This document shows positions 1-8,473 of a stretch of DNA of 64,000 bases, one piece after another. The notes under the pieces were generated by a model. It saw nothing but the letters and a program-made list of their open reading frames with translations, had not been told where the DNA came from and did not search any database. The number at the start of each line of letters is the position of its first letter. The first letter of the stretch is position 1. Made by a program: the position numbers and the translations under genes. Source of the stretch: Segatella maculosa DSM 19339 = JCM 15638 (GTDB lineage Bacteria; Bacteroidota; Bacteroidia; Bacteroidales; Bacteroidaceae); the NCBI RefSeq assembly GCF_000382385.1, contig NZ_KB908327.1:1-64000 (forward strand), read 5' to 3'.

Positions 1-273
1 GTCAATGGGATTCAGCTTATTACCAAGCTGAAAAATAATATGAAAGGTGCGTTGATGAGCGTTCCCGATAAGTTACTACTCAGAAAGAGGGCCATCATAG
101 AAACCATAAACGATGAACTTAAGAATATAGCGCAGGTAGAACATTCCCGACATAGGTGCTTCGACAATTTCATCGTCAACCTTCTGGGTGCCATTGCTGC
201 CTATTGCCTATTTCCAAAGAAGCCATGCGTCAGAGTGCAAAGGACATTTGACACACAGCTTGCTTTATTCTAA
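1..273 (+). mobile_element. IS982-family transposase, 3' part only
   Basis: An open frame enters from the left edge and ends at the TAA at 271-273, giving about 90 visible residues. The motif [15 protein letters not shown] followed by [20 protein letters not shown] is the typical C-terminus of IS982-family DDE transposases; the E of the IIETIND block is the expected third catalytic acid. The N-terminal half lies outside the window, so it is unknown whether the element is intact. The right inverted repeat could not be delimited: it should fall between the stop and about 306, where SIR2-like coding sequence becomes recognisable. The insertion therefore sits in or beside the SIR2-like gene that follows. 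Confidence 0.8.
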
Positions 274-1067
274 ATTCATCGAACTCACGTTAATATATTT
301 AATCTGAATTATGACAATACGATAGAGAATAGCCTTGGAGAATATGAGGATGGATTTCCTCCAATCAAAGATGGAGAGGATTATAGCCGCTTTTCAGTAA
401 AGCGTTATTATGAGAACAGAAGAGGAGTTTCAACAATAGCACATCTTCATGGTCAGATATTGTTCAGCGAGGTAAGGGAATACCCGTTTGATTATAGCAT
501 TCGGGATATGGTAAAGAACAGAAATTATCAGACTGCATGCAAAAACAGAATTGGAGGACAGTTCCCCCTTCTAATCAAGCGAAGGAAGAGTATTTACAGC
601 CAGTCATTGTATCAGGTTCGAGGAAAACAGTAAAAATGACGTTTGCACCCAATAATGTGTATTTGTCTGACTTGGCAAGAAAGGTTGTTGAGAACAACCG
701 CCTAATGGTTGTTGGCTATTCCTTCGGGGACTTATATCTGAATGAGATTTTGGGGTTGGGAATTGCTGCACATGGTGATGAATTCAAGGTGGTGATTATC
801 GACAAGTTCCCTTCATATATAAACTCATATATCTCATGGTTTCAGCATCTGACTCATAGATGCAATCCACAAGAATACACTTTTGTGTCAAGGCTCGCTA
901 AGGATAGGCTGTTTGTTGAAGTTGGGCAGCAAGAGTTTCCACTTATTGTTGGAGATTATGGTGAACCTGTGGTTTCAAGAAATGGTAAACTGATGATGTG
1001 TATAAATGGGTTCAAGGATGCGGTAGTGAACCATAAAGAAACGATACAGAGGTTTCTTGGGGTCTGA
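274..1067 (+). pseudogene. SIR2-like domain protein, interrupted and frameshifted remnant
   Basis: Two overlapping pieces make one protein. The frame open from 274 to 633 carries STIAHLHGQI, and the frame ending at 1067 carries PPSNQAKEEYLQP and LMVVGYSFGDLYLNEIL; the HLHG and GYSxxD motifs are characteristic of SIR2-like domains. Continuity is restored by adding one C to the C5 run at 564-568, so a single-base deletion in a homopolymer separates the halves. The 5' part is missing and an IS982-type element ends immediately upstream, so the gene is dead even without the frameshift. SIR2-like proteins often deplete NAD in phage defence, but here that is only a family inference. The frameshift could also be a sequencing error. 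Confidence 0.7.
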
Positions 1068-1301
1068 TTTTGGGTACATATTATCTTTCTAATGGCCTTT
1101 CTGCTCATTGAGGGAGATGGAATTGGCACAACTATCATACCCCCGAACGGCTTGTAGTATGATGACTCGTCCAATTGCAGGATCATCTCCCATGAAACCT
1201 TTTTGTCCCTCGAGGAAAAAAGTGTAATCTTGGATCTTGGGGGAAAGCTGGGGGACAAATTGGGCTAAGAACGGCAAAAATGAAAGTGAAAAATCAAAAA
1301 A

Positions 1302-1362
1302 CTGCAAATATAGACATAATTCTTAGCGTTTGAAATAAAGCGAATTATGAGCTATATTTGCA
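1302..1362. promoter_or_regulatory. Inverted repeat carrying a plus-strand promoter facing the mnmE 3' end
   Basis: Arms at 1302-1322 and 1342-1362 pair over CTGCAAATATAG / CTATATTTGCAG and then ATAATTC / GAATTAT, around a 19-bp loop. The right arm holds TATATTTG (1353-1360), exactly 20 bp after TTTG (1329-1332), which matches the Bacteroidota promoter consensus on the plus strand. Transcription from it would run antisense into the end of mnmE. No gene was recognised in the rest of 1068-1407. The structure could instead be an mnmE terminator or part of a mobile-element end. Confidence 0.5.
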
Positions 1363-1389
1363 GATGGTATGCTTTTCTTTGCAAGAAAT

Positions 1390-1425
1390 CACTTTCCCAC
1401 GCAGAATCTACTTTCCGATGCAGAA
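1390..1425. other. Att-like tandem duplication at the 3' end of mnmE
   Basis: The last codons of mnmE (FCIGK-stop) occupy 1408-1425 on the complementary strand. A second copy lies 19 bp further out at 1390-1406 and matches 14 of 17 bases (core ACTTTCC then GCAGAA). The FCIGK codons are the known attachment site of SGI1-type genomic islands at mnmE/trmE/thdF. Here decayed mobile DNA sits directly outside the site. A scar of integration and excision is an inference; no integrase is visible. Confidence 0.45.
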
Positions 1426-2772
1426 GTGCTTAAAAATATTTCCAAGAACTTCATTCGTGGTTATCTGTCCGCCGGTAATCTCTGCCAATTGGTCAAGACA
1501 GATACGCAGGTCCTCACTGATGAGGTCTCCGCTAAGGCCGAGATTCATACCCTCAATAACGCGTTGAATGCTCTCATCGGCATGGGTCAGTGCTTCGTAG
1601 TGCCGGGCATTCGTTACGATAACGCTATTCTCGTTAATGTCGGGGATGTCGGCTGCACGATAGATGGCAGCCTCTAAGTCTTGAATATTCTGTTTTAGTT
1701 TTGCAGAGATAAAGACCGCGGGAGAATATGAGGCTGCAGTATTGGACTTTACAGTCATGCAATCCATCTTATTAAAAACGGTAATCAGTTTCTTTCCGGT
1801 CGTCAGACGCTGCATTCTTGCATATTCTTCGGCCAAAGGCTGTCGGTCGACGACCCATAGAACGATGAATGCCTCTTCCATTTTCTGATAGGCGCGTTCT
1901 ATACCCAATTGCTCGACCTTGTCATCAGTCCTACGTATGCCTGCCGTATCGATGAACCGGAATGTTATCCCATTGATTTCTGTCGTATCTTCTATGACGT
2001 CACGGGTTGTTCCATGGATATCACTGACAATGGCCTTATCTTCGTGCAGCAGGCAATTAAGCAATGTGCTTTTCCCTACATTGGTTTTCCCTACGATTGC
2101 AACGGGCACACCTTTCTTCAAGGCATTACCTGTCTCGAACGAACGCGCAAGCATAGTGATTTGTTGATGGATTTGCGCTGCAAGTGCCTTTAATTCATCT
2201 CTATCGGCAAACTCCAATTCTTCATGGTCAGAGAAATCAAGTTCGAGTTCAAGCAAAGAAGTAATCCGTAGCAGCTGCTCACGAAGCACAGATAGTTCAC
2301 TACTAAAATGTCCTTTCAACTGACTAAGTGCAAGTTTGTGTGAAGCCTTATTCGATGCAGCCACAAGGTCGGCAACGGCTTCTGCCTGACTCAAGTCCAT
2401 CTTGCCATTTAGGTAAGCCCGTTTGGTGTATTCGCCGGGTTGTGCTTGCCTACACCCCGCATCGATGAGTGCTTTTACCACTTGATGCAGGATATAACCC
2501 GAACCATGACATGATATTTCCGTACTGTCTTCGCCCGTATAGCTGTGAGGAGTACGGAAAACACCAATGAGAACATCGTCTATAAGATTTCCTTGTTTGT
2601 CATGTAGTGCCCCGTAATGCAACGTATTCCCTTTGGCTTCCGCAAGTTTTTTGTTGCTTATACCATGGAAAACCCTTTCCGTAATCTCAATGGCCCTATC
2701 GCCACTGACCCTTACGACACCGATGGCTCCCCCTTCCGGAGTTGCCAATGCACAGATCGTCTCTCGGTCCAT
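1408..2772 (-). CDS. mnmE: tRNA uridine-5-carboxymethylaminomethyl(34) synthesis GTPase MnmE
   Basis: This GTPase works with MnmG to modify the wobble uridine of certain tRNAs. The 454-residue length is normal for the family. An N-terminal tetrahydrofolate-binding domain is followed by a helical domain that holds an inserted G domain: P-loop VGKTNVGKST near residue 228, TTRD, DTAG and NKMD. The C-terminus ends in the catalytic FCIGK motif. The ATG at 2772 is chosen over an upstream TTG because it makes a TGATG overlap with the stop of the nucleoside phosphorylase gene, indicating translational coupling. Decayed mobile DNA begins right after the stop. Confidence 0.97.
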   Translation of the reverse strand: MDRETICALATPEGGAIGVVRVSGDRAIEITERVFHGISNKKLAEAKGNTLHYGALHDKQGNLIDDVLIGVFRTPHSYTGEDSTEISCHGSGYILHQVVKALIDAGCRQAQPGEYTKRAYLNGKMDLSQAEAVADLVAASNKASHKLALSQLKGHFSSELSVLREQLLRITSLLELELDFSDHEELEFADRDELKALAAQIHQQITMLARSFETGNALKKGVPVAIVGKTNVGKSTLLNCLLHEDKAIVSDIHGTTRDVIEDTTEINGITFRFIDTAGIRRTDDKVEQLGIERAYQKMEEAFIVLWVVDRQPLAEEYARMQRLTTGKKLITVFNKMDCMTVKSNTAASYSPAVFISAKLKQNIQDLEAAIYRAADIPDINENSVIVTNARHYEALTHADESIQRVIEGMNLGLSGDLISEDLRICLDQLAEITGGQITTNEVLGNIFKHFCIGK

Positions 2773-3650
2773 CAAATACGCTCCAACACTTTCTCTATCA
2801 AACCGTCAATGGTGTTCTTGTATCCTGTGTTTGCCTTTTGTGCGAGTCGGTTGGCTATCACCATACAGCAAGTCATGGCTTTGTGTCCCATCAACGCTGA
2901 AAGTCCGGCAAGTGCAGAGCTCTCCATCTCGAAGTTGGTAATGCGAAGCCCGTTATACTCAAAACGCTCTACCTTCTTGTTCTGTTCGGGATCGGCCAAA
3001 GGAATGCGCAACTCGCGGCCCTGAGGACCAAAGAAACCACCGCAAGCGATTGTAATGCCGCGTACCATATCGTTTTGAGCGATACGGTCTATCAGTTCCT
3101 TATCACCGTCAATCACATAAGGTGCACAAAGTTGCGGGTTCCAGTGCATATGCTTCGTGAATGCAGCTTCCAAATCCAAGTCGCAGACCTCGTTTCTTCC
3201 GGCATAGAAGTTGAGCAATCCATCAAAGCCAATACTCTTGATGCTGGCCACATACGTTCCTGAAGGCGTATTGGGCTGCAAACCGCCACAGGTCCCGATG
3301 CGTACCAAGGTCAACGTGCGATGCGTATCTTTCTCTGTGCGTGTTTTGAAATCAATATTCGCCAAGGCATCCAGTTCATTGAGTACGATGTCTATATTGT
3401 CACAACCGATACCCGTACTTTGCACGGTGATACGCTTTCCTTTATATGTGCCGGTTATCGTATGAAATTCGCGGCTTTCAACCTCGCATTCCTTGGTATC
3501 AAAGTGCGATGCCACCAAAGCAACCCTACCGGGGTCGCCAACCAAGATGACCTTATCGGCTAATTGTTCGGGTTTTAGATGCAAATGAAAGATACTTCCG
3601 TCCTCGTTGATGATCAACTCAGACGCTGCAAAATATTTCTTCTTGTCCAT
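2772..3650 (-). CDS. Nucleoside phosphorylase (uridine phosphorylase type)
   Basis: A 292-residue member of the PNP/UDP family, which splits nucleosides with phosphate to give a free base and pentose-1-phosphate in salvage. LVGDPGRVALVA near residue 37 is the phosphate-binding start of the fold, IGTCGGLQ the central loop, and NFEMESSALAGLSALMGHKA the nucleoside-binding segment with its conserved E-M-E. The class resembles uridine phosphorylase, but base preference cannot be read reliably from sequence. It lies 9 bp after the PD40 gene and overlaps the mnmE start by one base, so the three probably form an operon. Confidence 0.88.
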   Translation of the reverse strand: MDKKKYFAASELIINEDGSIFHLHLKPEQLADKVILVGDPGRVALVASHFDTKECEVESREFHTITGTYKGKRITVQSTGIGCDNIDIVLNELDALANIDFKTRTEKDTHRTLTLVRIGTCGGLQPNTPSGTYVASIKSIGFDGLLNFYAGRNEVCDLDLEAAFTKHMHWNPQLCAPYVIDGDKELIDRIAQNDMVRGITIACGGFFGPQGRELRIPLADPEQNKKVERFEYNGLRITNFEMESSALAGLSALMGHKAMTCCMVIANRLAQKANTGYKNTIDGLIEKVLERI

Positions 3651-3659
3651 ACGAAATGT

Positions 3660-4820
3660 TTATTTATGGTTTTCGATATTTCGGATTTCCTTTTCAAGTC
3701 TTGTTATCTGCAACTGCTGTTGTTCCAATTCTTTCTCCCTATCAAGGATTTGCTGCCGCATAGCCTGCTGTTTGCCGCGTGAAAGAGAGGCATAGTTGTC
3801 ACGTAATAGCTGTAATTCAACTTCATTTTTAATGATGTTGTTGCGCAGCGCCAGCAACTTTGATACGTTCTGCCGGTTTTCTGCCTTGAAGTCGGAAATG
3901 TTTTCCAACGTCACGCCATCATTCACAACGAAATGCAGACCGGCCTTAAACTCATCGCCGACTTTTCCACGCGTCGCCAACTGCTTCAACCTACCGAGAG
4001 CGGCCTGTCTGTCGCCATTCTTCCATGTCATGGCTATAGACTGAATACGTGCCTGCGCCTCCAACTGCGACGGCGTCAGATGGTCGTCCGCATAGGACAG
4101 CCGTTGCTTGGTAGGAACAAAAGTATAGATGCACACTTTTCCTTCGGGCATGTTCCTATCCGTCACCAACCAGCCCAACTCGTTTGCATCGTCAATAGCC
4201 AACAGATAATCATTGGCCGTGGAGTTATAAGGGAGCCCCATGTTCTCGGGCGCATAGAAGCGATGCTCTTCACGGTTATATCGCGTCATAAACAAATCGT
4301 AACCTCCGATGCTGTTCACCCCTTGTGCCGCAAAGTACAGTGTCACGCCATCGCTCTGCACGAAAGGATAGTTTGCCAACCGATACTTGTCGTCGATGGC
4401 GGCTATTCGCACAGGCGCATCCCATTTACCACCGAGCCTGTCTGTGCTGTAGATTGCCGTCTGCACAGTGTCTCCGTCGGCGAAAAAGGCCTGATTGCCG
4501 ATGCCATTGATGAAAGCCGACGCTTCAGGATACTGCGTCCGACCCAAGAACTCCTTTGTGGTAAGTATGCTACCTGACAACCGGCTCATGGGAATCTTCG
4601 ACAGAAAGTCCTGCTTATCGACAACGACGCTATCGACGAACAGCACCTTGGCCGTGGCCGGAAGCAACTCACGAAACAGCGCATTCTCCGGCGACACGCG
4701 TTTTGCAGCTGCGGCAGTCGGCTTTATCGGCGCTTTCCGTCCCTTCGGCTTTGTCTGTGCCCCGACTGAAAAGGGAAACAACAGCCACACGATTAAAAGA
4801 CTTATTACGATTTTCTTCAT
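3660..4820 (-). CDS. Secreted PD40 beta-propeller repeat protein with C-terminal coiled coil
   Basis: About 386 residues from ATG 4820, chosen because MKKIVISLLIVWLLFPFSVGAQ is a clear signal peptide; an upstream ATG at 4856 would bury it. Segments such as YPFVQSDGVTLYFAAQGVNSIGGYDLF and LAIDDANELGWLVTDRN match PD40/WD40-like repeats found in TolB-type and gliding/T9SS-associated periplasmic proteins. The last 60 residues (LRDNYASLSRG..ILDREKELEQQQLQITRLEKEI) form a coiled coil. No OmpA domain is present, so an envelope scaffold role is only inferred. A TATCTTTG -7 element lies at 4844-4851 on the minus strand. Confidence 0.75.
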   Translation of the reverse strand: MKKIVISLLIVWLLFPFSVGAQTKPKGRKAPIKPTAAAAKRVSPENALFRELLPATAKVLFVDSVVVDKQDFLSKIPMSRLSGSILTTKEFLGRTQYPEASAFINGIGNQAFFADGDTVQTAIYSTDRLGGKWDAPVRIAAIDDKYRLANYPFVQSDGVTLYFAAQGVNSIGGYDLFMTRYNREEHRFYAPENMGLPYNSTANDYLLAIDDANELGWLVTDRNMPEGKVCIYTFVPTKQRLSYADDHLTPSQLEAQARIQSIAMTWKNGDRQAALGRLKQLATRGKVGDEFKAGLHFVVNDGVTLENISDFKAENRQNVSKLLALRNNIIKNEVELQLLRDNYASLSRGKQQAMRQQILDREKELEQQQLQITRLEKEIRNIENHK

Positions 4821-4933
4821 AGAGTTTCGTTCTTTATGCGTCACAAAGATAAGCAAAAAAATAATAATGATGAAACTTTACTGGGATTTTAGGGCTTCTT
4901 GCCATAACCTGTCATAAAATTCTATCCGAAAGA

Positions 4934-4965
4934 TTTGGCTATATCATAAATTAGCCTTACCTTTG
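4934..4965 (+). promoter_or_regulatory. Promoter of cassette A
   Basis: TTTG (4934-4937) and TACCTTTG (4958-4965) are separated by 20 bp, a textbook Bacteroidota promoter. The sequence just upstream of and through the -7 box (AAATTAGCCTTACCTTTGCC) recurs exactly in cassette B on the opposite strand. Transcription would start near 4972, giving a leader of about 420 nt before the first gene. Confidence 0.85.
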
Positions 4966-5079
4966 CCGCCGAGATGATATTAACAAGCAATCATAATAAA
5001 GGTGTGAAGCTGGTGCAAAGAAACTTTGATTTCTCTGCATCTTTTAACGCTTATTATTTGGTCAATCCAAATAATTTGC

Positions 5080-5395
<316 letters not shown>

Positions 5396-5566
5396 ATGAA
5401 GAAAACAGAATTTGAAAAGCGGGAGTACGTAACCCCCGAGATTGAAGTGTTCCCCATGTCGGGAGACTGTCAGCTGCAGAGCACGAGTATTCAGCTTGAT
5501 GCGCCACATTCTACGGAAGAAGAGTGGCAGGAAGAAGAAATAGACGCAGGAGAGGTGGAAATATAG
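5396..5566 (+). CDS. Small acidic peptide at the head of cassette A
   Basis: A 56-residue ORF starting MKKTEFEKREYVTPEIEVFPM with an acidic tail (EEEWQEEEIDAGEVEI). Its counterpart in cassette B (MEKMECKKRAYTTPEMMVYPM, then EEWEE) aligns without gaps over the first 21 residues, so both are real and related. Peptides of this kind, starting M-K-K and carrying a (T/S)PE(I/M)xV motif, often precede surface lipoproteins in Bacteroidales; their function is not established. There is no signal peptide. A C-rich REP begins just after the stop. Confidence 0.7.
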   Translation: MKKTEFEKREYVTPEIEVFPMSGDCQLQSTSIQLDAPHSTEEEWQEEEIDAGEVEI

Positions 5567-5664
5567 GCTCACCCCCGGCCCCTCCCAAGAGAGGGGAATA
5601 CGAACTCGCGGTAATCATAAAGTTCAATGTTCAAACATCAAAGTTCAAAGTAAATCAAAGTTCA

Positions 5665-7305
5665 ATGAAGAAGATATTATTTATAGCAGGCCTTGTGAGC
5701 ACGATGTTGCTCGCGGCATGCAGCAGCGAAGAGAGCGTCGTCAAAGAGGACGGCAAAGTAAATGCGGCGAAAGACATCACGTTTCAATTCACCGAGGAAG
5801 CCTATGTGCCGGGTAAAGTCTCAACTGATAAGGCGGGAGCCAAAGGCATATATGCAGCAGAACCGCAAGCGGTGGACTTAGGTGATGGTTTGATAGCCGA
5901 AGTGAGTCTCGAGCCCGACACCATGGGCACAGTCCAAACGCGTGCACCGCAACCGATGAGCGATGGTCACTACACCATCTATGCCGTTGACGCCTCCAAT
6001 GTACGCCATGACGGGATATCAGGAACCGTTTCGGGTGGAACGTTTACTCCTGATGCCGCTAAAAACTTAGAACTCAACGCCGGCGAAACTTATACTTTCG
6101 TTTGCTTCAACGATGCCATTACGGACAACGGTACGGACCTTCAGGCTATCGAAGGAGTTGTGAACCCAATGATTGGTACTGCAATCCATACTGTCAGCAC
6201 TTCCGCTCATGACGTAGTAACTTTCGAGATGAAGCATCTGATGGCACGCTTACGCATTCAGATAAGCTCTCACATGGCACCTCCACAGAACCTCACTATG
6301 AAACTATGGCTCCCATCTATTGCCGATAGGAATGAAACTTTCGACATTAAAGGCGTGCATATAAACTCTTGGAGCGATGGTAACGAATTTAACGGCCCGA
6401 CAATACCATTTTCCACCAACAAGCCCTATGTCTATTCTGCCATTAGCCAAGACTATACGACCACAAGTGACTATGTATATGGCTCCCAAAGTATATTAGG
6501 CGAAAGCTATAGTTTCAACTTTACCGGCACACTTCATGGAGAGTCGCTTACGAATATGACCTTTCCTCCAGGAACTTATTTTTATAATAACCATTCTTAC
6601 CTCGTCAAGGTCAAATACAAGAGTAAAGGCCCACTCTATCTCTATCAAGACGGCACCGTGGGCTACCTCGGCGATAAGGGCACGCGCACGCCCATCGGCG
6701 TGGTGGCTATAGAGAAGACCAATGCGACCAACGGCACGGCTGTAGCATTGAAAGAAGCAATACCTGGTTATGGAGGTTGTCCCTGGAGCGATTACGGCAT
6801 TACCGATGGTAATACGACGAGGAGCAGTGACTTCAACACCAACTACAACGACTTGAATGGTTACAAGTGGACGTGGGACGCAGCAAGCAGCACGGACGGG
6901 AAGGTGAAAGCCAATGAACAGACGAAATACCAAGCCTTCTATCATGCTGCCAACTACAATCCCGGCGTCGGCATCACCGGGGCAAACGTGGGCAAATGGT
7001 ATCTGCCTGCAGCCGGAGAATGGCTTAGGGCACTCGAACGACTTGGCAAAGCTGGAAAAGCAACGACCTTGGACTATCAGACCATGTATTATATTGATTG
7101 GAAATATCTGAACAAAGCCTTTACTGCTGCCGGTGGAGAGGCATTGACTAATTATTGGTATCACACCAGTTCCGAGATTTCGGCAATCAAGACCGTTACT
7201 ATTACCTTTGACAGAAATGGTAGTAATCCGCCGGCCAACAAGTATGCGCTCACCGACATGGATAACAAAGGGGTTGAGAATGTCCGCTCGTTTATCCATT
7301 TCTAA
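5665..7305 (+). CDS. Fimbrillin-family lipoprotein with C-terminal lectin-like (FISUMP-type) domain
   Basis: 546 residues from ATG 5665, chosen because MKKILFIAGLVSTMLLAACSS is a lipoprotein signal with lipobox LAAC; the upstream frame through the REP has no signal. The body resembles Mfa/FimA-like fimbrillins: acidic N-terminal region, VTFEMKHLMARLRIQI near residue 185, and a beta-rich second domain. The C-terminal 200 residues (GKWYLPAAGEWLRAL, YWYHTSSE, VRSFIHF) follow the C-type-lectin-like pattern of FISUMP/DUF1566 proteins. It is probably exported to the surface as a fimbrial or adhesin subunit. Second gene of cassette A, paralogous in position to the lipoprotein at 45431-47068 but strongly diverged. 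Confidence 0.75.
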   Translation: MKKILFIAGLVSTMLLAACSSEESVVKEDGKVNAAKDITFQFTEEAYVPGKVSTDKAGAKGIYAAEPQAVDLGDGLIAEVSLEPDTMGTVQTRAPQPMSDGHYTIYAVDASNVRHDGISGTVSGGTFTPDAAKNLELNAGETYTFVCFNDAITDNGTDLQAIEGVVNPMIGTAIHTVSTSAHDVVTFEMKHLMARLRIQISSHMAPPQNLTMKLWLPSIADRNETFDIKGVHINSWSDGNEFNGPTIPFSTNKPYVYSAISQDYTTTSDYVYGSQSILGESYSFNFTGTLHGESLTNMTFPPGTYFYNNHSYLVKVKYKSKGPLYLYQDGTVGYLGDKGTRTPIGVVAIEKTNATNGTAVALKEAIPGYGGCPWSDYGITDGNTTRSSDFNTNYNDLNGYKWTWDAASSTDGKVKANEQTKYQAFYHAANYNPGVGITGANVGKWYLPAAGEWLRALERLGKAGKATTLDYQTMYYIDWKYLNKAFTAAGGEALTNYWYHTSSEISAIKTVTITFDRNGSNPPANKYALTDMDNKGVENVRSFIHF

Positions 7306-7325
7306 GCGCACATCCCCCTCGGAAA

Positions 7326-7392
7326 GAATTCCGTGCCGCCACGAAATGAATTCCGACGCGGCACGGAATTCAATGCGAGGCGGCACGGAATA
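7326..7392. repeat. 22-bp-period palindromic repeats (GAATTCC/GGCACGG)
   Basis: GAATTC or GAAT blocks start at 7326, 7348, 7366 and 7388, so the spacings are 22, 18 and 22 bp, and the words GAATTCCGTGCC and GGCACGGAATTC are inverted copies. The array fills the gap between the fimbrillin and HU-like genes of cassette A. The equivalent position in cassette B has a 22-bp array of unrelated sequence. Confidence 0.8.
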
Positions 7393-7467
7393 GAAACGAT
7401 CATAAAACAGAAGATTTTTTATCTTTAATATCAAATATTTTTCAACGCTTAAAAGAAAGGAAAAACT

Positions 7468-7908
7468 ATGAGCAACAAACCATTGCAGTATGTCTTGAAA
7501 ATGCGCAAGCTGAAAGTGAAAGGCAAGGAGAACAAAGAAGAAATGCAGGTGGCCATGCCCACAGGGCGTAAGCGGGTGGACTTCCGCTCATTCTGCAAGC
7601 AGGTGGCCAACAACACGACGTTCTCGCCGCAGGAAGTGTATGCCGTGCTCAACCAAGCCATTGCCGCAGCACGTGACATCGTAGCCAACGGCGACTCGGT
7701 GGAGTTCGGCGATATGGGTACGCTGAAGCCCTCGTTCAAAAGTACGGCGGTGGCCAAGGACGAGAAGTTCAATGCCAAAAAGCACATCATCAAGCCCGTG
7801 GTCAGGCTGCTGCTCTCGAAGAAGTATTTCGAGCTGAACGACGTAAGCTTCGAGCAGGTGGAAGATAAGAAGAAAGGCAAAGGAGAGATAGGGCAGCACG
7901 GGAATTAA
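7468..7908 (+). CDS. HU-like DNA-binding protein (cassette A)
   Basis: 146 residues of the Bacteroidota histone-like HU-related family. The core VDFRSFCKQVANNTTFSPQEVYAVLNQAIAAARDIVANGDSVEFGDMGTLKPSF is the HU helical dimerisation region plus the G-x-G turn leading into the DNA-binding arm. The N-terminus is basic and the C-terminus ends KKKGKGEIGQHGN. A good ribosome-binding site (AAAGGAAAA) precedes ATG 7468. The last six residues match those of the diverged HU-like protein of cassette B, and nucleotide similarity continues downstream. Third gene of cassette A. It may act on the nucleoid or locally on the cassette; neither is shown. Confidence 0.82.
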   Translation: MSNKPLQYVLKMRKLKVKGKENKEEMQVAMPTGRKRVDFRSFCKQVANNTTFSPQEVYAVLNQAIAAARDIVANGDSVEFGDMGTLKPSFKSTAVAKDEKFNAKKHIIKPVVRLLLSKKYFELNDVSFEQVEDKKKGKGEIGQHGN

Positions 7909-8430
7909 AAGCCCTCAAACCCACCCCCTGACACCCACCCCCGGCCCCTCCCGAAGTGAGGGGAGGAGCCACCCCCCAGCCCCCTCCAAAGGAGGGGGAG
8001 ACCGAGCTTGCGAGGAATTAGTTTGCACGCTGTTTGTGCTCCCCTCCTTCGGAGGGGCTGGGGGAGGTTATTGGGGAGGGCGCACGACTTACCTGTATTT
8101 AGTCAAAATCAAAATTCACCTTATGATTAACTCGCTTGTCTGTGTGCCCTCCCCGTTTAAAGAAAAGCCTCCCCCCAACCCCCTCCGAAGGAGGGGGAGG
8201 CCAAGCTTGCAGGCAATGATGAAAAATGCATGATAAACAAAATAGACCTTGTGAACTAAAATGTTCGCAAGGTCTATTTGCATTTTACTCCCCTCCCTCT
8301 TCGGGGAGGGGTTGGGGGAGAGGCTTCTTCTCCCCTCCCTCGGGAGGGGCCGGGGGTGGGCTTCCCTTTTCAACCTTTTTTGTATTCCTTTGCTTGTTTT
8401 ATCACTCCCGTCGGCCATAACCCCGGTTTT
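7909..8430. repeat. C-rich REP cluster forming the cassette A tail
   Basis: There is no supported gene here. Several copies of a C-rich palindromic word (CCCCTCCNNAAGGAGGGG and variants) lie at about 7925-8078, 8150-8216 and 8285-8362. They surround a unique block of about 80 bp (GCACGACTTACCTGTATTTA to GTGTGCCCTCCCC, about 8080-8152) and a hairpin at 8240-8279. The same blocks in the same sense-strand order follow the HU-like gene of cassette B. Frames through these repeats give proline/glycine-rich nonsense peptides. Confidence 0.85.
8240..8279. terminator. Dispersed hairpin (AGACCTTG/CAAGGTCT family), copy 1
   Basis: A stem of 17 positions (AAATAGACCTTG..GAAC / GTTC..CAAGGTCTATTT) with one mismatch and a 6-nt loop. 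The same core recurs at 12138-12177, 20670-20705 and 44313-44352. It may end the cassette A transcript, but no strong T-run follows. Confidence 0.6.
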
Positions 8431-8435
8431 TTTTA

Positions 8436-8443
8436 TACCTTTG
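8436..8443 (+). promoter_or_regulatory. -7 element of the nagB promoter
   Basis: TACCTTTG ends 30 bp before the nagB ATG and matches the Bacteroidota TAnnTTTG box. The upstream -33 box is not clear in the T-rich sequence at 8411-8420. Confidence 0.65.
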
Positions 8444-8473
8444 TAGACTTAAAAACTTAAATATAATCGAACT

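Noticed and set aside
1089..1307. Minus-strand ORF of 72 codons beside mnmE
   Set aside because: No family similarity, no ribosome-binding site, and it lies in decayed mobile DNA.
5665..7305. Possible diversity-generating retroelement target (lectin-like C-terminus)
   Set aside because: FISUMP/C-lectin-like ends can be DGR variable regions, but no reverse transcriptase or template repeat was found here or near the second lipoprotein at 45431-47068.
8116..8460. Proline/glycine-rich ORFs in the REP clusters
   Set aside because: They are translations of C-rich palindromes on both strands, with no ribosome-binding site or conserved start.
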